From Salvator merianae (Eukaryota > Chordata > Lepidosauria > Squamata > Teiidae): DNA of 64,000 bases. Each line of letters opens with the position of its first letter. Positions within the stretch are counted from its first letter, which is position 1. Under the pieces are notes generated by a model. That model was not told where the DNA came from, made no database searches, and saw nothing but the letters and a program-made list of their open reading frames with translations. The stretch lies in contig QVOM02000074.1 of the NCBI GenBank assembly GCA_003586115.2, positions 3,638,147-3,702,146 of the forward strand. Direction: 5' to 3'. Positions 34,801-47,905 of this stretch are shown one piece after another. The position numbers and the translations under genes are program-made.

Positions 34801-35249
34801 TCTTTGGAGGGAAATGGGAATCCACCCACATGTGTCATTATTTATAGGTTTACCACAAGTCTGCAGTTGCTTATCCTATAAATACATAGTTGTCAAGCTA
34901 GGATTAAACACATTCCCCACCGCGACTGCATTGATAATGGCTCCTTAGAGTGATAATGACTGAAAAGTATGTGGGAAAGCTCATTACAGGCTAAATCTGT
35001 CCCTAGACCTAAAATGTTGGCAAGCATATTGCTAGTCTGTTCCAAATAGCAACAGAACCAATTAAAAGTTGAAGTGCATATACAGTATAAGCACTGTTCA
35101 TTCAGGTGGCAGTTACTTTAGTATTAGAATAAATATATTTACATTCCTAGATGAGAACCCACAAAATAAAATTAGGAATTACTTGAGTAGCAGATAAGGG
35201 AGTGTTATATGTATTGGGATCCTATGCCTATAGCCACAGTCTGGATCAA
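34801..35249. other. Non-coding stretch, nothing recognised
   Basis: AT-rich, no feature recognised. Confidence 0.5.
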
Positions 35250-35690
35250 GGGCCTTTCTGCACTTACCTGCCTTTAACTGGAATCATTAGGTCTGGATCT
35301 GCACAATATTGCTGATTCATGCCAGCCCATGCTGCACCCTCAAAGCTCATGTGAGCTTCGCAGCTGCAGCCGCAGCCCCATGCCCTCAAGGCGTCTGGGG
35401 GATGCATTTCAGTGGCACACTATGGCAGGCCACTGAACCATGTTCCTGGTAGCCCTGAAGACAGAAGGCTTGCCTCTGCACACCTCCCGTGTTCTGAATC
35501 AGGGCTGCTGGTAGACCCAATTAAATGGGTCTACCAGTGATCCTGATTAAGGCCTTCCTAATCAGGATCACGGTCTGTCTAATGCAGATAGAGCAGACCA
35601 GAAAGGGGTATGGCCTCATAGGTCTGCGTTAATATTCAGTCTATGAGGCCTAGATATGTACTACACAGGCACTTAATCTGAATTAGGGGT
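35250..35690. mobile_element. GGGCC-family element, right end unclear
   Basis: The left terminus GGGCCTTTCTGCACTTACC begins at 35250. The block 'gctggtagacccaattaaatgggtctacc...ggccttcctaatcagg...ctgtctaatgcagat' matches 7030-7110. The right terminus is not preserved. Confidence 0.6.
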
Positions 35691-35906
35691 CAGTGGAGGA
35701 GGGCTCAAGTTTGAGCCTCAGGATGGCAATGCAGTGGCCAAGATGACAGATTATGCAAAATGACAAATTATGAGGACACTCTCTATAATTTATTTAGGGC
35801 AAACCATCCCTCTTATCCAAAAGCTCTTCCCTCTTTCAACCCTGCCCCACTGGATAAGATATGCAGAAAAATTGTATGCAGATCTGCTTAGAAATAATTC
35901 TACTAA

Positions 35907-36718
35907 GGCTATGTTCAGACTAGCGATTTTTTAAATTGCCTGCATGAAAGGAGTGCACATCAAAAAAGCCTTCCACACACACTTACCTGACGAGACAATT
36001 CACCCAATCTAACATCACAGCCTGCAAAGGGAGCTGTTCACTTATTGGCCACTCCCCACCTGTCTGCTAAAGAGGTTCTGCAAGTCATTAACTCCTTAAC
36101 TGCCAGATCACTGTATCCCTTTTTCTCCTGTTCACTGTCTCTCTTATGAGGGGATTTGGAGCAGAGGACAATGGGGTGGAGCAGAGGGCAGACGTTTCCT
36201 TTGGAAAGGGGAAAACCCTGGAATGGAACCTGCTTCTGCAGAGAGGCAGGGAATGGATGCCTCAGTTGAACTGAAGCTTTTAACTAAGAGCGGAGGGAGA
36301 GATTTGCCGGCACAGGGAGAAAAAGGGAGGGAGAGACTTGCCAGCATGGGGAAAATTTTCAAACCCCTTGCTTTCTGTAGTTAAAAAAGTACGCTGGACT
36401 TTTGTAGCAAGGGGCTTTCTTCCACGCCTCTCTACTGAAGTCTTTTTTTATCTACAGAAGGCAGGGAGTTTGAAAAGTTTCCCTGTGCGGGCAAGAGCTC
36501 GCTCGCCCCCTCCCTTTTTGTGCTCACAGGTTCCTGCAAGGCTCTGATTGGCTGAGGTGCTCCCCAAGGTGATCCAAAAGCACAGAAAAGCCGAATATAG
36601 AAGAGCCGACCCAGGCAGCCTCAGAGAGGCACAGAGGCGGCTTTCCCACAGAGGTTTATGAACACTGCAGCTTCCGTGCGACCAGAAGCTGACCAAAATA
36701 GCCTGTCTGATTACATCC
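35907..36718. mobile_element. PIF/Harbinger-like element with TAA duplication, 812 bp
   Basis: Homologous to 26539-27394: the left end GGCTATGTTCAGACTAGCG and right end GCCTGTCTGATTACATCC are inverted repeats flanked by TAA (35904-35906 and 36719-36721). The shared interior includes 'aaaaaagccttccacacaca' and 'ggctctgattggctgaggtgctcccc'. Non-autonomous. Confidence 0.87.
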
Positions 36719-36721
36719 TAA

Positions 36722-38984
36722 GCTCGGTGGGACTTACTCCCATGTGAGCAGGAAATGTTTCCTTCTCTGCTGTCCTTCTTTTTGGCTGCTCTATTCCTCT
36801 AGTTGTGGGAATATTAGGAGAAAGAAAACAAAGCTCAGGGGAGAAGAGATAAATAGCAAAAGAGGAGGCTTCATGACACGTTATGAGTCTCACAACATAC
36901 TTCAGGTTGAAAATGATAAAAGAGTACCTGATTTAGCCCTAAGTCAAAAAATCTGAGAGAGGTTAGAACATGTAGAGCTCACAGATTATTAAGGAGAAAG
37001 ATGTGTGAATCATTCAGATTCGGACTCAAGCTATGCAGTGAGAATTTTATATTTGAATCTTACTTTTAATGTGTAGCCCTATTTTGAGTCAGCATCGAAT
37101 GAAGCATAGGAAACCTGTGCACTGTTTTTATTTCTTAGCTGAAGATGATTCACCTTCTTTGTTATGTGTTCCTTAAAACGTTTTAGTTCTGTTACTAGCT
37201 TCTCATATCTTTTGCAGCAAACAGAACGAGGGTTTTAGTTAAAGTGCTGCTGGCAGAAAGCACGCCATTGGGTGCTACTCTCTCACCCTTCAAAATGAAA
37301 AGTTCAGATCACAAAGGTTGTGTGCCTAATCAGAGAATGTTTTAATTGGTTTCTCTGCCTGCCCTTCACTGACCCATTGGCAAGCATCTTTATACCACAT
37401 GATGCTGTTATGAGAAGGAAAATGGAATTATTTAAGTATCGCCATTCCTGTAGCGTAGTGCAGTCTGGGAGAGCACAAGGCTGCAGCTAGTAAGTGACCT
37501 TCTGAACTGGTTAAACTAACAATGCAGACCACTGTGTGTTGTCAACTGAAAAGAAGGGCTCCCTTTCCCTCCCTTGCTTCAACATGCCTAATCCTGCCAA
37601 ACAGTACAAAATCCTATTACTCAATGAATTATAAATCCTGCTTCAACACCTCATTTGTCTCAGAACATTTCATTGTCTGAAGGAGAAATGCAATACTTTT
37701 ATTTTCAGCCATTTGATAGCTGAACAAACTAGTCTTACTTTCCCCCACATCCCAGTCCAGCATTCTTCTTTTGCCATGTGCCTGTTGAGCATAAAAGGCT
37801 GATTCAAACCAGAGTTTATCTTGGTTTTGCTGCAGTCTATGTTCCCTATATTTTTAAAACTAATGCTAAAACAGTAGATCCATGGAAATATCAATCTTGA
37901 TTAAAAGAAAAAAATCCTGGGTTTTGTTCTTTCCAAAAAAATGCATGCTATACATTTTATTACTGTTATAAGTAACGAGAAAATCATAATATAGCTTTGA
38001 TGTGTTCCAGTGCAAAACATCTGCAGTGTAGCTTGAACTGAACATTAGATAAATTATATGGGTCACTTGCAGAAGCTCAGTGTTGCAAAGAAAAAAAAAA
38101 AGGTCACAGATAAACTTCCTTTCTCGTTCTGGAGGATTCTGACCTCAGCAGTTTTTGGTGAATAGAGGTACAGTAGATGTTTTGCTTATTTTATGGTGTT
38201 CTGGCTGCTCAGTGATCTTTATAGACATAGGAGTGAAAAGGAGGGGACCTCTGAAACAAAGACTCCACTTTAAAAAGTTCAGAATCTTTAAACATTTTTT
38301 CATGACGTATGCCACTAAACAAAGGAGAGTGAGTGGAGTCTCTTGACCTGCCAAAAATGTGTGAATCATATTTAAACTATGGTAAACAAGACCTGTAAAC
38401 CCCAAATATTTAGATTTGACTTAGCATATTCAAATTAGGCTACATCTATATGTGGGAAACGGGTGGGCACAGGCACAACCCAAGGGCATTTCCGTCACAC
38501 AGCATAGCTTTGCACCAGGAAATAAAAGGGGAAAGATTGCAAATGTGGCACTGAGGAATGCCATGATGGTAGGGGCTGCATAGCAGTGAATAAAGCAGTA
38601 TATTCTGTGTGGTTTTCTGTTATTAACTGGCTATGTAGCAAAACAGAGTGTTGTGCTTGAGGACAGTAAGCTGCATCCATTACAGTGATGCAGTTTATCA
38701 TGGAAGCGTACATACATCCTGCCCGGAGGCCTGGACAGCCAGTTTGAAAGTGGCCAAGAAAGGAACAGCTGCAATTACCAAAAGGCCTAGGAACCCAGTT
38801 CGGCTGCAGAAGTGCTACAGGCCCCAACAAAAGTGAAGTTTTCTTCTGAAGAAGAACTTGGCAAGAACTATGCACTGTGGCGTCATGGGCCACATGGAAG
38901 CAGGTTTCCCTTCCAAGATTGTGACCACCTCAGTTGGCATCAAATCTGCTGCATGCCCAGTGCCAAAATGTCTAGGCCTCTTCC
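36722..38984. other. Non-coding stretch, nothing certain
   Basis: It includes an A-run near 38090. A 132-codon minus frame at 38495-38893 overlaps a + frame and shows no domain. No repeat family recognised. Confidence 0.45.
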
Positions 38985-39422
38985 ACCTTCAAAGATGGCA
39001 TTTCAGAGCTGACCCAATGGAAGTATATAAAATCATGTATGATGTGGAAAAAATGGATACAGAAATATTATTTTTTCAGTTGCACAACACTAGAACAAGG
39101 AAGCACTCTATGGGCAGGAGAGTTAGGACCAACAAGGGAAAGTATTTTTTTCACCCAGAGAGTGATTGGTCTATGAAATTTAAACCTGGATACCTTTAAG
39201 AAAGAGTTAGACAAATTCATGAGGTATCAATGGCTACAAGAATGGCCTGGGTACTGCCTCAAGGTTGATAAACAGGATGCCTCTAAAAGCCATTTAAAGG
39301 GAGTTGAGAGCATGTGAAGGTTTTGCCTTTGCCTTGTGCTTCAGAATGTCCAGAAGCAACTGATGGGCCACTGTGTGAGACAGAATGCTGGTCTAGATGG
39401 GCTCCTCTTATGTTCTTACATT
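38985..39422 (+). mobile_element. CR1 LINE 3' end
   Basis: Sense-strand CR1 tail: 'ggaagtatataaaatcatgtatgatgtgg' (encodes the C-terminal 'EVYKIMYDVEKMDTE'), then '...aatggctacaagaatggcctgggt...', 'caactgatgggccactgtgtgagacagaatgctggtctagatggg ctcctcttatgttctta'. It is the reverse complement of the tail seen at 10473, 46446 and 48467. Severely 5'-truncated. Confidence 0.88.
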
Positions 39423-42400
39423 TAATGGTACATAATCTGAGCATTTACGTACTTTTTTATGTGTCATTGGCCTTACATATCCTTCTTAACTATCAAAAGC
39501 TATTTTAAAACATGCTTGTCCTAGAGGTACCATGGGTAAATTTAATTTGTCAGCTAATGTGTCTTCAGTTAGACTCTGGTAAATCATGGTTTTTACTTCA
39601 ATTTCACTCAATCCTGGAACTGTAATGTGTAAAGCCACTTTTAGATGTTAGTAATCTCTTTGCTGCACTTATGAAACATTTTAACATCTTCTCCTGACCA
39701 TCATCCTGACATGGAGCAGGATTTATCCTTTTCCTTGGATCTGGGATTGTGAGAGTTTTGCGCTTACATTTTTGGTAGCTACTGAGACTACAGCCAGCTC
39801 CGTACATTGACTGGAGATACAAATCCATTTACAAGGGACTCTATCACTTTTGGGATTTTAGTGACAGAAGTTTATGCAACTTTTGATTGTTTAAAACAAA
39901 ACAGTGGTATTGCCTATAGTGCTTAACTGAAATGAAATATAGTGAATGTTTATGTGTAAAATAAGGTAGAAAACTTATGAAGGCTAAATGGCTAGAAAGA
40001 AGCATTCCACCACAACATTTTGAACAGAGATTGTTAGACTTTAACAAGATTAAACTTCCTGCTAAGATTATTAAATTGTCTGTACTGATATCATGGCATT
40101 CTTCCTCTGTACAGTAGTCATTTTAATTAGGAGGTATACTGAATCTGTAAATAAATTACATTTGGTGTTAGTTGCCAGGCTGTGTTGCAAATAATGGCTT
40201 ACATTGCTCTCTCTTTTCTAAACTTAGGCTATAATTTGCATATTCTTAAATAGCATTGAAGGCGGAAATAGCATTTCAACTGCTAAAGAAGAATGTGACC
40301 TTTGCAACAATATTTTCTTCAAATTCTTGAACTTTGGCCTTCTTAAGTAGACATTTCTTGGATCACTTGTGCTGAAATAGTCCCAGTAGACTTTGAAGGC
40401 AAATAATTTATTTTCTCTAAGCTAATGGTCTAAGTACACCATGAAGTCACTGAGATGCTTCAGACAGAGGTGGTCCAGGCATAGAAGGCTAATCCCAACC
40501 ATGTATTTAACCTCTTAAGAAGCATGCATCTGTAGTGCTTGTCCCTTACCTTCAGAATTCTTTCCTTTTCATCATTTTACTTTAGTGCCTTTTAAATATT
40601 CCAAGCAGTTTATCAGTTTCCCAGAGCAGTGAATGGTCCTTTTTCTTTCATTCCAAGGTTGGGAAAGTAATTTATTTGCTAAATTGACACTTGCTGAAGC
40701 AACAGATGTAGTCCACACAGATATAATCTGAAATTCACACTCTCCAAATTTTGTGAGAGATACAAATGTAGAAGAATGTATTTTCAAAAATGAATGCCAA
40801 ACGGTAAAAAATGAAGTGAAATGCATTGTGTTAATAGAAGTATTCTGTCATTTGTATGTTGAGGGTGTTTTTTTTAAAAGGCAAATGGATGTGTGAATGT
40901 GGCAAAATGAATTTGTAACTGCAACAATTAGAAACTGAAAGAAAGCAAAATTGGCAGGGCTTGTCCACCTATGACTCTGGTGAATGGCTGATTCTAAACG
41001 CTGAATTAAACCATGTATGTTAATCGAGTCTGTTCTGTAGCTAAGTTACAAGTAAGTGCTTTGGCCTGCTTTAAAAACCTTGTGATTATGGGTGATAAAT
41101 AGGACCATACCAAGCTTGCTTGCTTTGCTGCTTTTTCTTTACAGCTTTACCATGAATGAAACTTTGAAACTTGCTAAGAAATTTGTCCTTCATTTTGTTT
41201 GAAGTATGTTTTTCCCCCGTCAAAGATTGGAACTGTGAATACTTTGATTGCAATGTTTTCATAATGACATTTTCAAAGTAATGATATATTGACCGTGGAT
41301 GCTTTTGGATTTTGCCCTTTGATATGTTGCACATGTCCTTTACTCTGCATTTGAGGAATGTGTAACACATTGCTGACTAGGCTGTTGGGCTTTCCCCAGT
41401 CAGGAACTACAGGTTAGTGCCTGCCAGCTGTCCTGGCTTTGGAATGGTGATTTCCAGGCTGAGAAGTGTGACTCTGGTGGTCAGGCAATGGCCGTGAGGA
41501 AAACTGTTTTGCACTGTAAAACTCAGGTAAAAGCTCATTACGTGAGTAAAATGCTTACAGTTTAGTTGATCATGTATAATACATAATACAAATTACAAAG
41601 TATATTATAGAATATATTATACAATAATAGAGCACAAATAACAGAGAATATAGCTATGAATACAATTCTATTTTTTAATAGAATCAAGGTCTGGCTGATT
41701 CCAACAGGATAAATTTGGAAGCAACTGCTTTAAGGTAATAATATGAACTACGTGTCAGAAGGTGGCATTAATGCCCAACTTTCTATTTATTTATAAAGTT
41801 TCGTTATTGCCAGATTCTGAAATACCTAGCAGGAGCAACAGTTGGACAGTTGTTGAAGTTCTGGTTTAATAGTCCTAATAGGTTGGTTAACCTTGCCCAA
41901 CTCCCTCCAAAGCTAAATGACTTACAAAACCATATTTCTTTTTTCCACAGATGGGATAGGCTTTTTTGCTTGTTTTTACAAAATATTTTCAGCTACGGAT
42001 TATTTTGAAAACTTCTATTCATGCCTTGTATGCATGCAGGAGAAGGCTGTAACCAAGTCTTAAAGACATGCACCAACTGAGAACTTTAGAACAGCTCACA
42101 GACTCCAGTAGGTGGGCTCACCGGGGATGTGCGTGCACCTCTTGAGGCTCAGCTCTCATTAAGCTGAGACCCAGCATCATTCAAGCCAGCCTGGGTACCG
42201 CACTGTGCAGCTGATTGGGCTCAACTCACCCAAAGGAAATAATGGGACAACCTGACTCATGTTTCCTCCTTCCTATGAGCCCCCCAAATAGTATGGGCAG
42301 CAGCCTGCTGGTTCCCCCAGGGCTCAGGTTCCAATTCCAAGAAAAGCAAGCAAATTTAGCAGAGCAAACAGTGTTAAAATTGTATGTTTCCCGCAGATAA

Positions 42401-42822
42401 TGCCAAAAGGGGCTCGGGTTGCACGGTCAGAGATTGGGTCAGTGCTCATGTGCTGGCTGTGGCTGCGGCTGATGGCTAGTGGCAAGGAGAGTTGAGCCAC
42501 AGCTTATGCAAGCAGCACAGGTACAGCTTCTGTCTGTTGAGCACTGCAGCTTGCGTCTCTCAGTCAGCAGCCACAACCAGTCAGCCACTCCGGTTGAGCT
42601 GGGACACCTCAGTGAAGCTCAAAAAGATCTGCGTCTCAAACAAACTGAACAAAAAAAGCTCCACAATGTTGTTAGGCCAGTGCAGTTTTCAAGTGAACCT
42701 GAGGAAGCCAGGCTTCTTTGATGCTAAGCTGGTTTTGTGTGTGTAGTTTGCCGCATCTCTAGGATCTACTATCTAGATCTACTATGTAGGTAGGTGCATG
42801 GGGGGGGAGAAGTGTGTGTCAC
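39423..42822. other. Long non-coding stretch, nothing recognised
   Basis: About 3.4 kb of mostly AT-rich sequence without recognisable repeat termini. It is one of the longest apparently repeat-free intervals here. The ORFs (up to 94 codons) have no domains. Confidence 0.45.
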
Positions 42823-42825
42823 ATA

Positions 42826-43039
42826 GGCTGTGATCAGACACAACAGAGAAAAGCATCTCTGAGGTAGCTCAGAGATGGCTTTGAGGTGGGATTGTTCACA
42901 CACCACTCTGCCCCTCCCCTTTCTCATGAACGTTCTATTCTAGAAAAGTGGATTAGAGAAGACTTGGGAACACAAGTGCCACACACTGGGTCTATGAGGT
43001 GCTTCCAAGTCACCCCTTTTGTTATGTCTGAACACAGCC
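42826..43039. mobile_element. PIF/Harbinger-like MITE with ATA duplication, 214 bp
   Basis: The left end GGCTGTGATCAGACACAAC and right end TTATGTCTGAACACAGCC are inverted repeats. ATA flanks both sides (42823-42825 and 43040-43042). It is homologous to 60994-61261 ('tctgaggtagctcagagatgg' versus 'tctgaggcagcttagggatgc'). Confidence 0.82.
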
Positions 43040-43273
43040 ATAGACTGAAAAAGGAAGGGGAGGCATGGCTCACAAATGCTGAAGTAGAGACTGGACCAAG
43101 AATTTGTGTCTACAGGAACTGTGACTACTTCCAGATGCATTGCCAGACATCTCCACGGCCTTCCTAATGCAATGCCAGTTGCAACATGCAGAAGATGCAT
43201 GGCATTCCTATTAGGGGAAATCCAGTGTAAAAACTTTGCTTACCTGAACATCTGCTGAGATGCATACAATATC

Positions 43274-43844
43274 GGGCCTGTTCGCACTTACCTTCGTAGA
43301 ATGGTCTCATTAGTAGGCTTCAGACCGGAGAGGTTGGAGTCTGCTGGGTGCTATACGCACTTACAGCCAGAGAAACGGACTTCAAATTGATCAGCAGAGG
43401 GAGCAGTGCAGATGGGAATCCCCTAGGCAGGAAATGAGGTCACAAACCATAGAGGCACAGATGCCTAGATAGGTCTAGTAATCCAAACCATAGAGTACTG
43501 CTTCGAAGCTAGAGGGGCTCCTTTTGGAGCTGTTTTCGCAACGGCAGCCAGACTGTGAAGCTCAAAGGGCAAACCCGGTTGCAAAGCAGCGGACCGCGCC
43601 TGCGCAGCCATGCCAGCCCCTTCCAGCTGTCATTTTGAGCCAGGAAGGGAGTGCGAAAGGACCTTCCCTGATCTTCGCTCGATCGTACAGGTCGGAATGA
43701 AGACAAGTAATTACTTGTCTTGCCTTTCCCAGCATCAGGTACGTATCGGGAGAGGCTTGGTTCAGTTTGGGGGAGGCGTGTGCCCGCGGCAGTGCAAAAG
43801 CTCTGTTCCAGCGAATGGTCTACCGCGGTAGTGCAAACAGGCTC
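43274..43844. mobile_element. GGGCC-terminus inverted-repeat element (older relative of 3285-3882)
   Basis: It starts GGGCCTGTTCGCACTTACC and ends GTAGTGCAAACAGGCTC. The interior follows 3285-3882 throughout ('cagaccggagaggttggagt', 'gaagacaagtaattacttgtcttgcc'), with many CpG sites decayed to TpG/CpA. Non-coding. Confidence 0.8.
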
Positions 43845-43880
43845 ATGACCTCACTGGGAACTTCCAAGAGCAGCCCAAGT

Positions 43881-43922
43881 GGAAGGAAGGAAGGAAGGAA
43901 GGAAGGAAGAGAAAGAAAGAAG
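43881..43922. repeat. (GGAA)n then GAAA-rich microsatellite
   Basis: About seven GGAA units followed by GAGAAAGAAAGAAG. Confidence 0.95.
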
Positions 43923-44149
43923 AGGTGGGTACATAGCAAACTCCTGTAATTCTCCAGCAAGGTGATATCGTATGTACCTCACTAGATGTGTAGCTAAGTC
44001 AGGTTTTGCAGTGCATGTCTGGTGGGATATGGCTAGAGGCAAAGTCAGAGTCTTGTGCCTATCAGCACTGCCTCCTGCTGTATGGAGACAGCCTGTATTA
44101 TTGTTCTTTCTTCCCTGTCTCACTTGAAACCTTTTCTGTACTGCCTATT

Positions 44150-44345
44150 ATTATAGAACAAATTCTGGAATAAGGGGCAGTATATCCACACACTAGTGTG
44201 GACTAGGCCAACTCCCCCATCATACTTTGTTTACATTGGATAAAGCATGGTCTGGGCTAGAGAACCAAAAATGGTGTTCTAGCCCTGTACAGTTGTAGAC
44301 CTCAATGTTGACCCAAGATTTGTATGCCAGACCACAGAGGTGTAC
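44150..44345. mobile_element. GGGCC-family element, internal fragment
   Basis: The text 'attctggaataagg...cacacactagtgtggac...catggtctgggctag...gacctcaatgttgac' parallels 24560-24680 and 59490-59610. Neither terminus is preserved. Confidence 0.45.
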
Positions 44346-45055
44346 AGACAACGTGCCCCTGTTACAGTAAATGCTCCAAGTATCCTATATTAACAGCATA
44401 TACTTGTAAAAGCTAAAATGTTGCAAATATATATGGGACTATTAAAAAACTATGGGCTTTTTTGACCTTAAGCCCCAGAGGAACTAATTAAGTCACACCA
44501 GGTACGTAAGCAAACATGACCCTTGGAGTTGATTTCCCTTAAATGCAGTTTCCATTGTAAATAAAATAAAAAATCTCTGAAGATTCAGAACAGTAATATA
44601 AAAAGTTAACATCATGCAAAGGTTTCATTTTAATTAACAACTTTAACTTGGTTTTTGGAGTAAATGAAACAGACTCTTAATTATTGACCTGGTTTAGTCC
44701 TAGGAACACGTCCACAAGTAGATTTGAAAGTATACAAAGGCTGAAGTTTGAGCCTAAAAAGATGAGAGACAGACAGTTTGGGAATCTCTCCTCCCTCCTT
44801 ACTGCTGGACAAGACTTGTGGAGTTTCTATGCTTCTGACAGATCTCTTCCTCTCAAGAGTCTCCAGGGCAGGTAATTAGGAATCTTTGGGGATTTCTCTG
44901 CAGAAAAATAGGGGTGGATTTATAGAACCCCAACTAATTAGGCTTGGTTATGAGAAGTCCAGTTTATGTTACTGAAGATTTGAAAAGCAGGACTTCTCTT
45001 TCCTTTACACTGTTTCATGCTATGGTTTCCTTCAAGTTTCTTTCTTCCCCTCTCA
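44346..45055. other. Non-coding stretch, nothing recognised
   Basis: AT-rich, no feature recognised. Confidence 0.5.
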
Positions 45056-45060
45056 CTAAG

Positions 45061-46256
45061 CCTGCGTTCCAACACGGCATATAATCAGTTTACAGGCTGT
45101 CTTCAGTTCCCACTAGCCCGACATGATCTTGCCTTTCTGTAGTTTTTCTGGACTAAATTGGCGAAATCTGGACTACTTTGTATTCAGATTTAATGAGTCC
45201 TCAAGCCGTTCCAGATTGCTAGCCCACTTTACTTTGCGATGTGAGAATGGAAAAGGAGTCTATTAGGGAGGGACCATACTTTTTTGGGGGTGTGCAGAGG
45301 GAGGGCTTCCCATTTTGTGCCGTCCAATGACAGACTTTGTGGGTGGGCAGGAAGCGCAGTAGTTTCTTCTGTCTCCATTATCCCCCCTTCCGTCGCTACC
45401 AGGAGAAAAGAAACCGTCCTCCTTTTTACTTCGCTAAGCTGCAGTCGTTTCTCTTTCTTTATCCCCCATTCGACACTGCCAGGAAGAAATTAAAGGCTTT
45501 CTCCACTTCCGTCTGCTCTTTAAACCAAAAAAGAAACTGCACCTGTTTGGGATTGCAGTCCTCTTGCTCCAACAAAGAACCCACTCAAGATGAGTTTTGC
45601 TGTCGGCAGCACACAGCTACACAGTGGGGATATATGCCGCTGCGGATGTCTTGGGGTAGATGAGGCAGAGTCCATTTGCTGCCCATGAACTGTACTATCA
45701 CGATAACAGAGCCCCCCCCCCACATTTGCTCCCCAAGTGTCCCCTTCTTCACGGACCTCTCTCTACTTTTGCGCTACTTTTAAATTGCGCAATTGCGCAA
45801 AAGTGTACCTGCAAGGGAGCAGAAATCGCCATCAGCCCTTTAAAAAGCTTAATTGTGCGGTACATATAGTTTTAAAGTTCTGCTTGTGTAGATAGAGGCT
45901 GTAGTGGGGAGAAGGAGCAAATGGAGAATGACTAGTAACGCTGCCAAGTGAATCCATGTTCTGAGGCAGCAGAGGGGACATACGGAGACTGGAGCTTGAC
46001 TTTCCCGCCCCTGTGATGTCAAGACCTGAACGTTGGGACTGCAGCCAATCACTGACTGCACAGGGAGGAGAATTTGATGAGGGGTGGAGGCAGAAAAGGT
46101 ACTGTTTCTCTGTGCAAAGCACAGGGAACATCAGTGTGAGAACGAGCAAGTACAAATTGAGTCCGTATTAAAATGTAACTGTGGGAACGATCCGAAGACG
46201 AATTCGGTCCTTGTACTCTTCCGATACAGATTAAATTTACGATGCTGGACTGCTGC
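45061..46256 (+). mobile_element. 1.2-kb inverted-repeat DNA element, copy 2
   Basis: A complete copy of the family at 1408 and 55452, 1196 bp. CTAAG flanks both sides (45056-45060 and 46257-46261), the cleanest 5-bp target duplication in the family. The left end is CCTGCGTTCCAACACGGC. The right end, reverse-complemented, is GCAGCAGTCCAGCATCG. It carries the GC-rich/CRE/CCAAT-like cluster, with the CRE decayed to TGATGTCA near 46013-46020 and CCAAT near 46045. No transposase. Confidence 0.85.
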
Positions 46257-46445
46257 CTAAGAAAACTTAAACTTTTGCTGATTAACTTAGAAATCCTAGT
46301 TACTTTGCCTCAATGACTGCTAAACTGAAGTTACTTGCTCAAGCTGGTTGCAGCATTGTGCTGATTCCTGATGCCATTTAAAGCTGTTTTAAATTAACTT
46401 TTGAATTGTTCTAATTTCATTCTCAATAAATGAAATATTATTTCA

Positions 46446-47905
46446 GAACATGGATCAGGCCACAGCCCATCTAGTCTAGCATCCTGTCTCACACCGTAGC
46501 CCATCAATAGTTTCTGGACATTCTCAAACAGAAGATAAAGGCAAGACCTTCACCTGCTATAGACTCCCATCTAGGCATCCATTCTAGTAGCCATTGATCA
46601 CTTATCCTCCATGAATTTGTCTAACTCTTTGTTAAAGCTACTCAGGCTAGTTGCTGTCACCACCTCTTCTGGCAACAAATTCCATAGTTCAGTGATCCTC
46701 TGTGTGAAAAAAAATACTTCCCCTGTCAGTCCTAACTCTCTTGCCCATCAGCTTCATGGAGTGTCCCCTGGTTCTAGTGTTGTGTGATAGACTTTATATG
46801 TTTCAATCAGATCATCTCATAAACACTATCTTTCAAGACTGACGTGGCCTAGACATTGCAGTTCCAATCCCTTGATCATTATGATTGACCTTTCCTGCAC
46901 TTTTCCCAGTTCTACAATATCCTTTCTGAGGTATACACAGTACTGTACACAAAATTCCAAATGTGGCCTCACCATAGATTTATAAAGAGACACAATAATG
47001 TTTGTTGACTTATTTTCTATTCCCTTCCTTATTACTCCTAGCACTGAATTTGTTTTTTTTCACTGAAGCTGTGCCCTGAGTTGACCCCTTTATTGAGCTG
47101 TCCAGCAGAGCCCCAAGATTCCTTTCCTGGTGTGTCCCAGAAAGCTCAGTCCCCATCAGTTTATAGAAGTAATTGGGCTTCTTTGACCCAATGTGCATTA
47201 CTTTGCATTTACTAAGATTGAAGTGCATTTGCCATATTCATTGTTCACTGACCTAATGTCAAGAGATCCTTCTGTTGCTCTTTGCAATCTGTTTCAGTTT
47301 TTTTCTCCTCTGAATAATGTAGTGTCATCAGCATCTCACTCTTACCCCTACTTTTAGATCATTTAGGAATAAATTAAAAAATACTGGTCACAATACTGAA
47401 CCTCAGGAGACCCCACTTTTTACTTCCCTCTACTCTAAGAACTGTCCATTTATTATATGGACATATATTATATTATGTCCATATATTATATGAGACCTTC
47501 GGGTATAGGGCGGGATAAAAATGCAAATAAATGAATAAAATAAATAAATAAACAAACATATTTTTGCTAGAAGATCAGCAATTTTACATTTGAGTTCTTT
47601 AAGAACTCTTGGATGAATGCATCTGGCCCTTGTGATTTTTTAGCATTTAGTTTAAGACATGTGAGGACCTATTCCTTTGTTACCTCTCTCTAATTTAATT
47701 CTGAAATCCTCCCTGAAAATATAGGCTCAGCTGCCAGCACATGCTCTCTGTCTTCCTCAGTGAATATGGAGGCAAAGAATTCATTTAGTCTCTCTGCAAT
47801 CTCCATTTCCTCTTTAATCATCCTTTTCTGTCCATTGTCATCTAATGGTCCAACTGCTTTCCTGGTTGGATTTCTACTTCTGATGTACCTGGCTGGTTAT
47901 TTTTC
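46446..47905 (-). pseudogene. CR1 LINE, 5'-truncated and internally deleted
   Basis: Minus-strand CR1 parallel to 10473-12600. Recognisable pieces are the C-terminal 'MHFNLSKCKVMHIGSKKPNY' (47228-47160), 'NIIVSLYKSMVRPHLEF' (46990-46940) and the common 3' tail starting at 46446. RT palm motifs are largely lost, and CR1 text is missing between about 47452 and 47566, where a SINE tail and an AT-rich palindrome now lie. CR1 text resumes at 47566-47905. Multiple stops. Confidence 0.88.
47485..47565 (+). mobile_element. SINE/LINE tail inside the CR1
   Basis: 'gagaccttcgggtatagggcgggataaaaatgc' followed by AAATAAATAAAT-type repeats is the tail shared by many squamate SINEs and L2 elements ('...gggcggtataaaaatgcaataaataaat'). 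It is preceded by an AT-rich palindrome (TATGGACATATA / TATGTCCATATA) at about 47455-47484. Confidence 0.65.

Noticed and set aside
43881..43922. Regular repeats that could suggest a CRISPR-type or satellite array
   Set aside because: It is a simple (GGAA)n microsatellite. No spacer-repeat structure exists anywhere in the window.
45832..46155. About 100-codon minus-strand frame conserved in position in all four 1.2-kb elements
   Set aside because: The conservation is explained by transposon homology. The frame shifts between copies and contains no known domain, so I do not call it a gene. A synonymous/non-synonymous test on a genome-wide consensus could overturn this.
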